A stretch of DNA of 5,332 nt from Dehalococcoidia bacterium (lineage in GTDB: Bacteria > Chloroflexota > Dehalococcoidia > Dehalococcoidales > DAOWLH01), in NCBI GenBank assembly GCA_030643515.1, contig DAOWLH010000006.1:1-5332 (forward strand), in the 5' to 3' direction. Shown here piece after piece: positions 4,526-5,332 of the stretch (position 1 is the first letter of the stretch; each line of letters begins with the position of its first letter). Under the pieces are notes generated by a model. It saw only the letters and a program-made list of their open reading frames with translations, was not told the origin of the DNA and did not search any database. Made by a program: the position numbers and the translations under genes.

Positions 4526-5332
4526 TTACATCGTCTCTGGTGCCGACATCCCCATCAGGCGCAACGTCCGGGATAGCACTAGTTTTGCTGCCGCCACCAG
4601 CTTGAGACGGGCTTTGCTCAAGGGTTCGTTATCCCGGGAGACAACCCGGCACTGCTTATAAAAGCTATGGAATGCCGTGGCCAGGTCCTGAGCGTAGTGG
4701 GCTAGGTGGTGTGGTTCCAGGGTGTGCACTATCGTTTCTACGATTTCCGGAAGAAGCAGCATCCTGCGGACAAGGGCCAGTTCCGGCTCGCTGGTCAGCA
4801 GCGACGCATCGCCTCCCGTGGAGCTAAGGTTCCTCTCCTGGGCGAGGCGGAGAATGCTGGCAATGCGGGCGTGGGCGTACTGGACATAGTAAACCGGGTT
4901 GTCCTGAGATTCCTTCTTGGCCAGCTCCAGGTCGAAGTCCATCTGGCTGTCTGCCGAGCGGGACAGGAAAAAGAAACGGCAGGCATCGGCACCCACCTCG
5001 TCGACCACCTCACGCAGGGTGATGATGTCGCCGCTGCGCTTGGAAATGCGCACCATCTCTCCACCGCGTCTCAGGGTAACCATCTGGGAGATGATTATCT
5101 TGAGCTGCTCCGGGTTGGCGCCCAGGGCGCCAACCACTGCCTTCATCCGGGAGACATGCCCCTGATGGTCGGCTCCCCAGATATTAATTACCTGGTCAAA
5201 CTTACGCTCCAGAAGCTTGTTGTAGTGGTAGGCGATGTCGGTGGCGAAGTAGGTGGCCGAGCCGTCACTACGAAGGACGACGTTGTCCTTGTCTTCCCCC
5301 AGGGCGGTGGAGACAAACCAGGTGGCTGACTC
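4526..5332 (-). CDS. argS: Arginyl-tRNA synthetase, C-terminal part (cut by window edge)
   Basis: ArgRS charges tRNA-Arg with arginine using ATP. The open frame runs unbroken to the window edge, giving the last 268 residues of a protein usually near 550-560; the HIGH motif and N-terminal domain lie outside. Fragment positions: [10 protein letters not shown] (27-36) and WGADHQGH (52-59) belong to the catalytic fold, and VRISKRSG (94-101) sits at the KMSKS position, which is often degenerate in Arg[18 protein letters not shown] (111-126) follows. [12 protein letters not shown] (145-156) opens the DALR-type anticodon-binding domain, and the C-terminus ends SAPETM, near the usual SAPERM. The Met at 5146 is internal and not the start, because conserved catalytic sequence precedes it in frame. 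Stop is TAA, convergent with the RAM-domain gene. Confidence 0.97.
   Translation of the reverse strand, partial: ESATWFVSTALGEDKDNVVLRSDGSATYFATDIAYHYNKLLERKFDQVINIWGADHQGHVSRMKAVVGALGANPEQLKIIISQMVTLRRGGEMVRISKRSGDIITLREVVDEVGADACRFFFLSRSADSQMDFDLELAKKESQDNPVYYVQYAHARIASILRLAQERNLSSTGGDASLLTSEPELALVRRMLLLPEIVETIVHTLEPHHLAHYAQDLATAFHSFYKQCRVVSRDNEPLSKARLKLVAAAKLVLSRTLRLMGMSAPETM

Noticed and set aside
4706..5329. Long plus-strand open frame of about 207 codons opposite argS
   Set aside because: It lies wholly antisense to clear ArgRS sequence with catalytic and anticodon-domain motifs. The translation shows no recognisable family, and high-GC coding regions often leave such open frames.
1..5332. 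A novel defence, mobile or biosynthetic system
   Set aside because: All coding space is explained by known housekeeping or metabolic families; no terminal repeats, transposase, CRISPR-like repeats or tRNA-like attachment sites were seen.

Overview
The window is a compact bacterial housekeeping region with one metabolic gene and one small regulator-like gene. The gene set and order (argS, a stand-alone Lrp/AsnC ligand-binding protein, DUF177/YceD-rpmF-fabD-fabG-nusB-acpP) together with protein style suggest the Chloroflexota, most likely a Dehalococcoidia-type organism. This taxonomic call is inference from remembered gene order and was not tested. An acyl-CoA dehydrogenase next to the cluster would fit a lineage that handles acyl-CoAs rather than a strictly organohalide-respiring one, but that is also inference.

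Layout. Positions 1-2889 (all minus strand, read from right to left) hold a fatty-acid and ribosome cluster: DUF177/YceD, ribosomal protein L32 (rpmF), malonyl-CoA:ACP transacylase (fabD), 3-oxoacyl-ACP reductase (fabG), antitermination factor NusB, and the first 17 codons of acyl carrier protein (acpP), which is cut by the window edge. Spacings are tight: 3 nt for yceD-rpmF, 13 nt for rpmF-fabD, a 4-nt GTGA overlap for fabD-fabG, and 17 nt for nusB-acpP. This suggests a single operon. A candidate promoter with a perfect TATAAT lies just in front of yceD and implies a very short leader. Positions 2997-4145 (minus) hold an acyl-CoA dehydrogenase with a TTG start and a perfect Shine-Dalgarno.

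Positions 4146-4291 are a divergent control region. Leftward, a TTGAAC-18-TATAAT promoter serves the acyl-CoA dehydrogenase, and a 17-bp near-perfect palindrome sits over its -10. Rightward, a fully consensus TTGACA-17-TATAAT promoter and an 11-nt perfect Shine-Dalgarno serve a 76-residue protein made only of the Lrp/AsnC effector-binding (RAM) domain. That gene converges, with a 3-nt gap, on the 3' half of arginyl-tRNA synthetase (argS, minus strand), which runs off the right edge.

How the genes relate: FabD loads malonyl groups onto AcpP and FabG carries out the first reduction of elongation, so three steps or carriers of type II fatty acid synthesis sit together with L32, the probable ribosome-assembly factor YceD, and NusB, which acts in rRNA antitermination. 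The cluster links membrane-lipid supply to ribosome production. I found no mobile element, CRISPR array, structural RNA gene, convincing intrinsic terminator or new defence-type system. The points most worth a second look are the divergent regulatory region, the short-leader start of yceD, an altered cysteine cluster in YceD, and an Asp at the FabG position where the catalytic Asn is expected.
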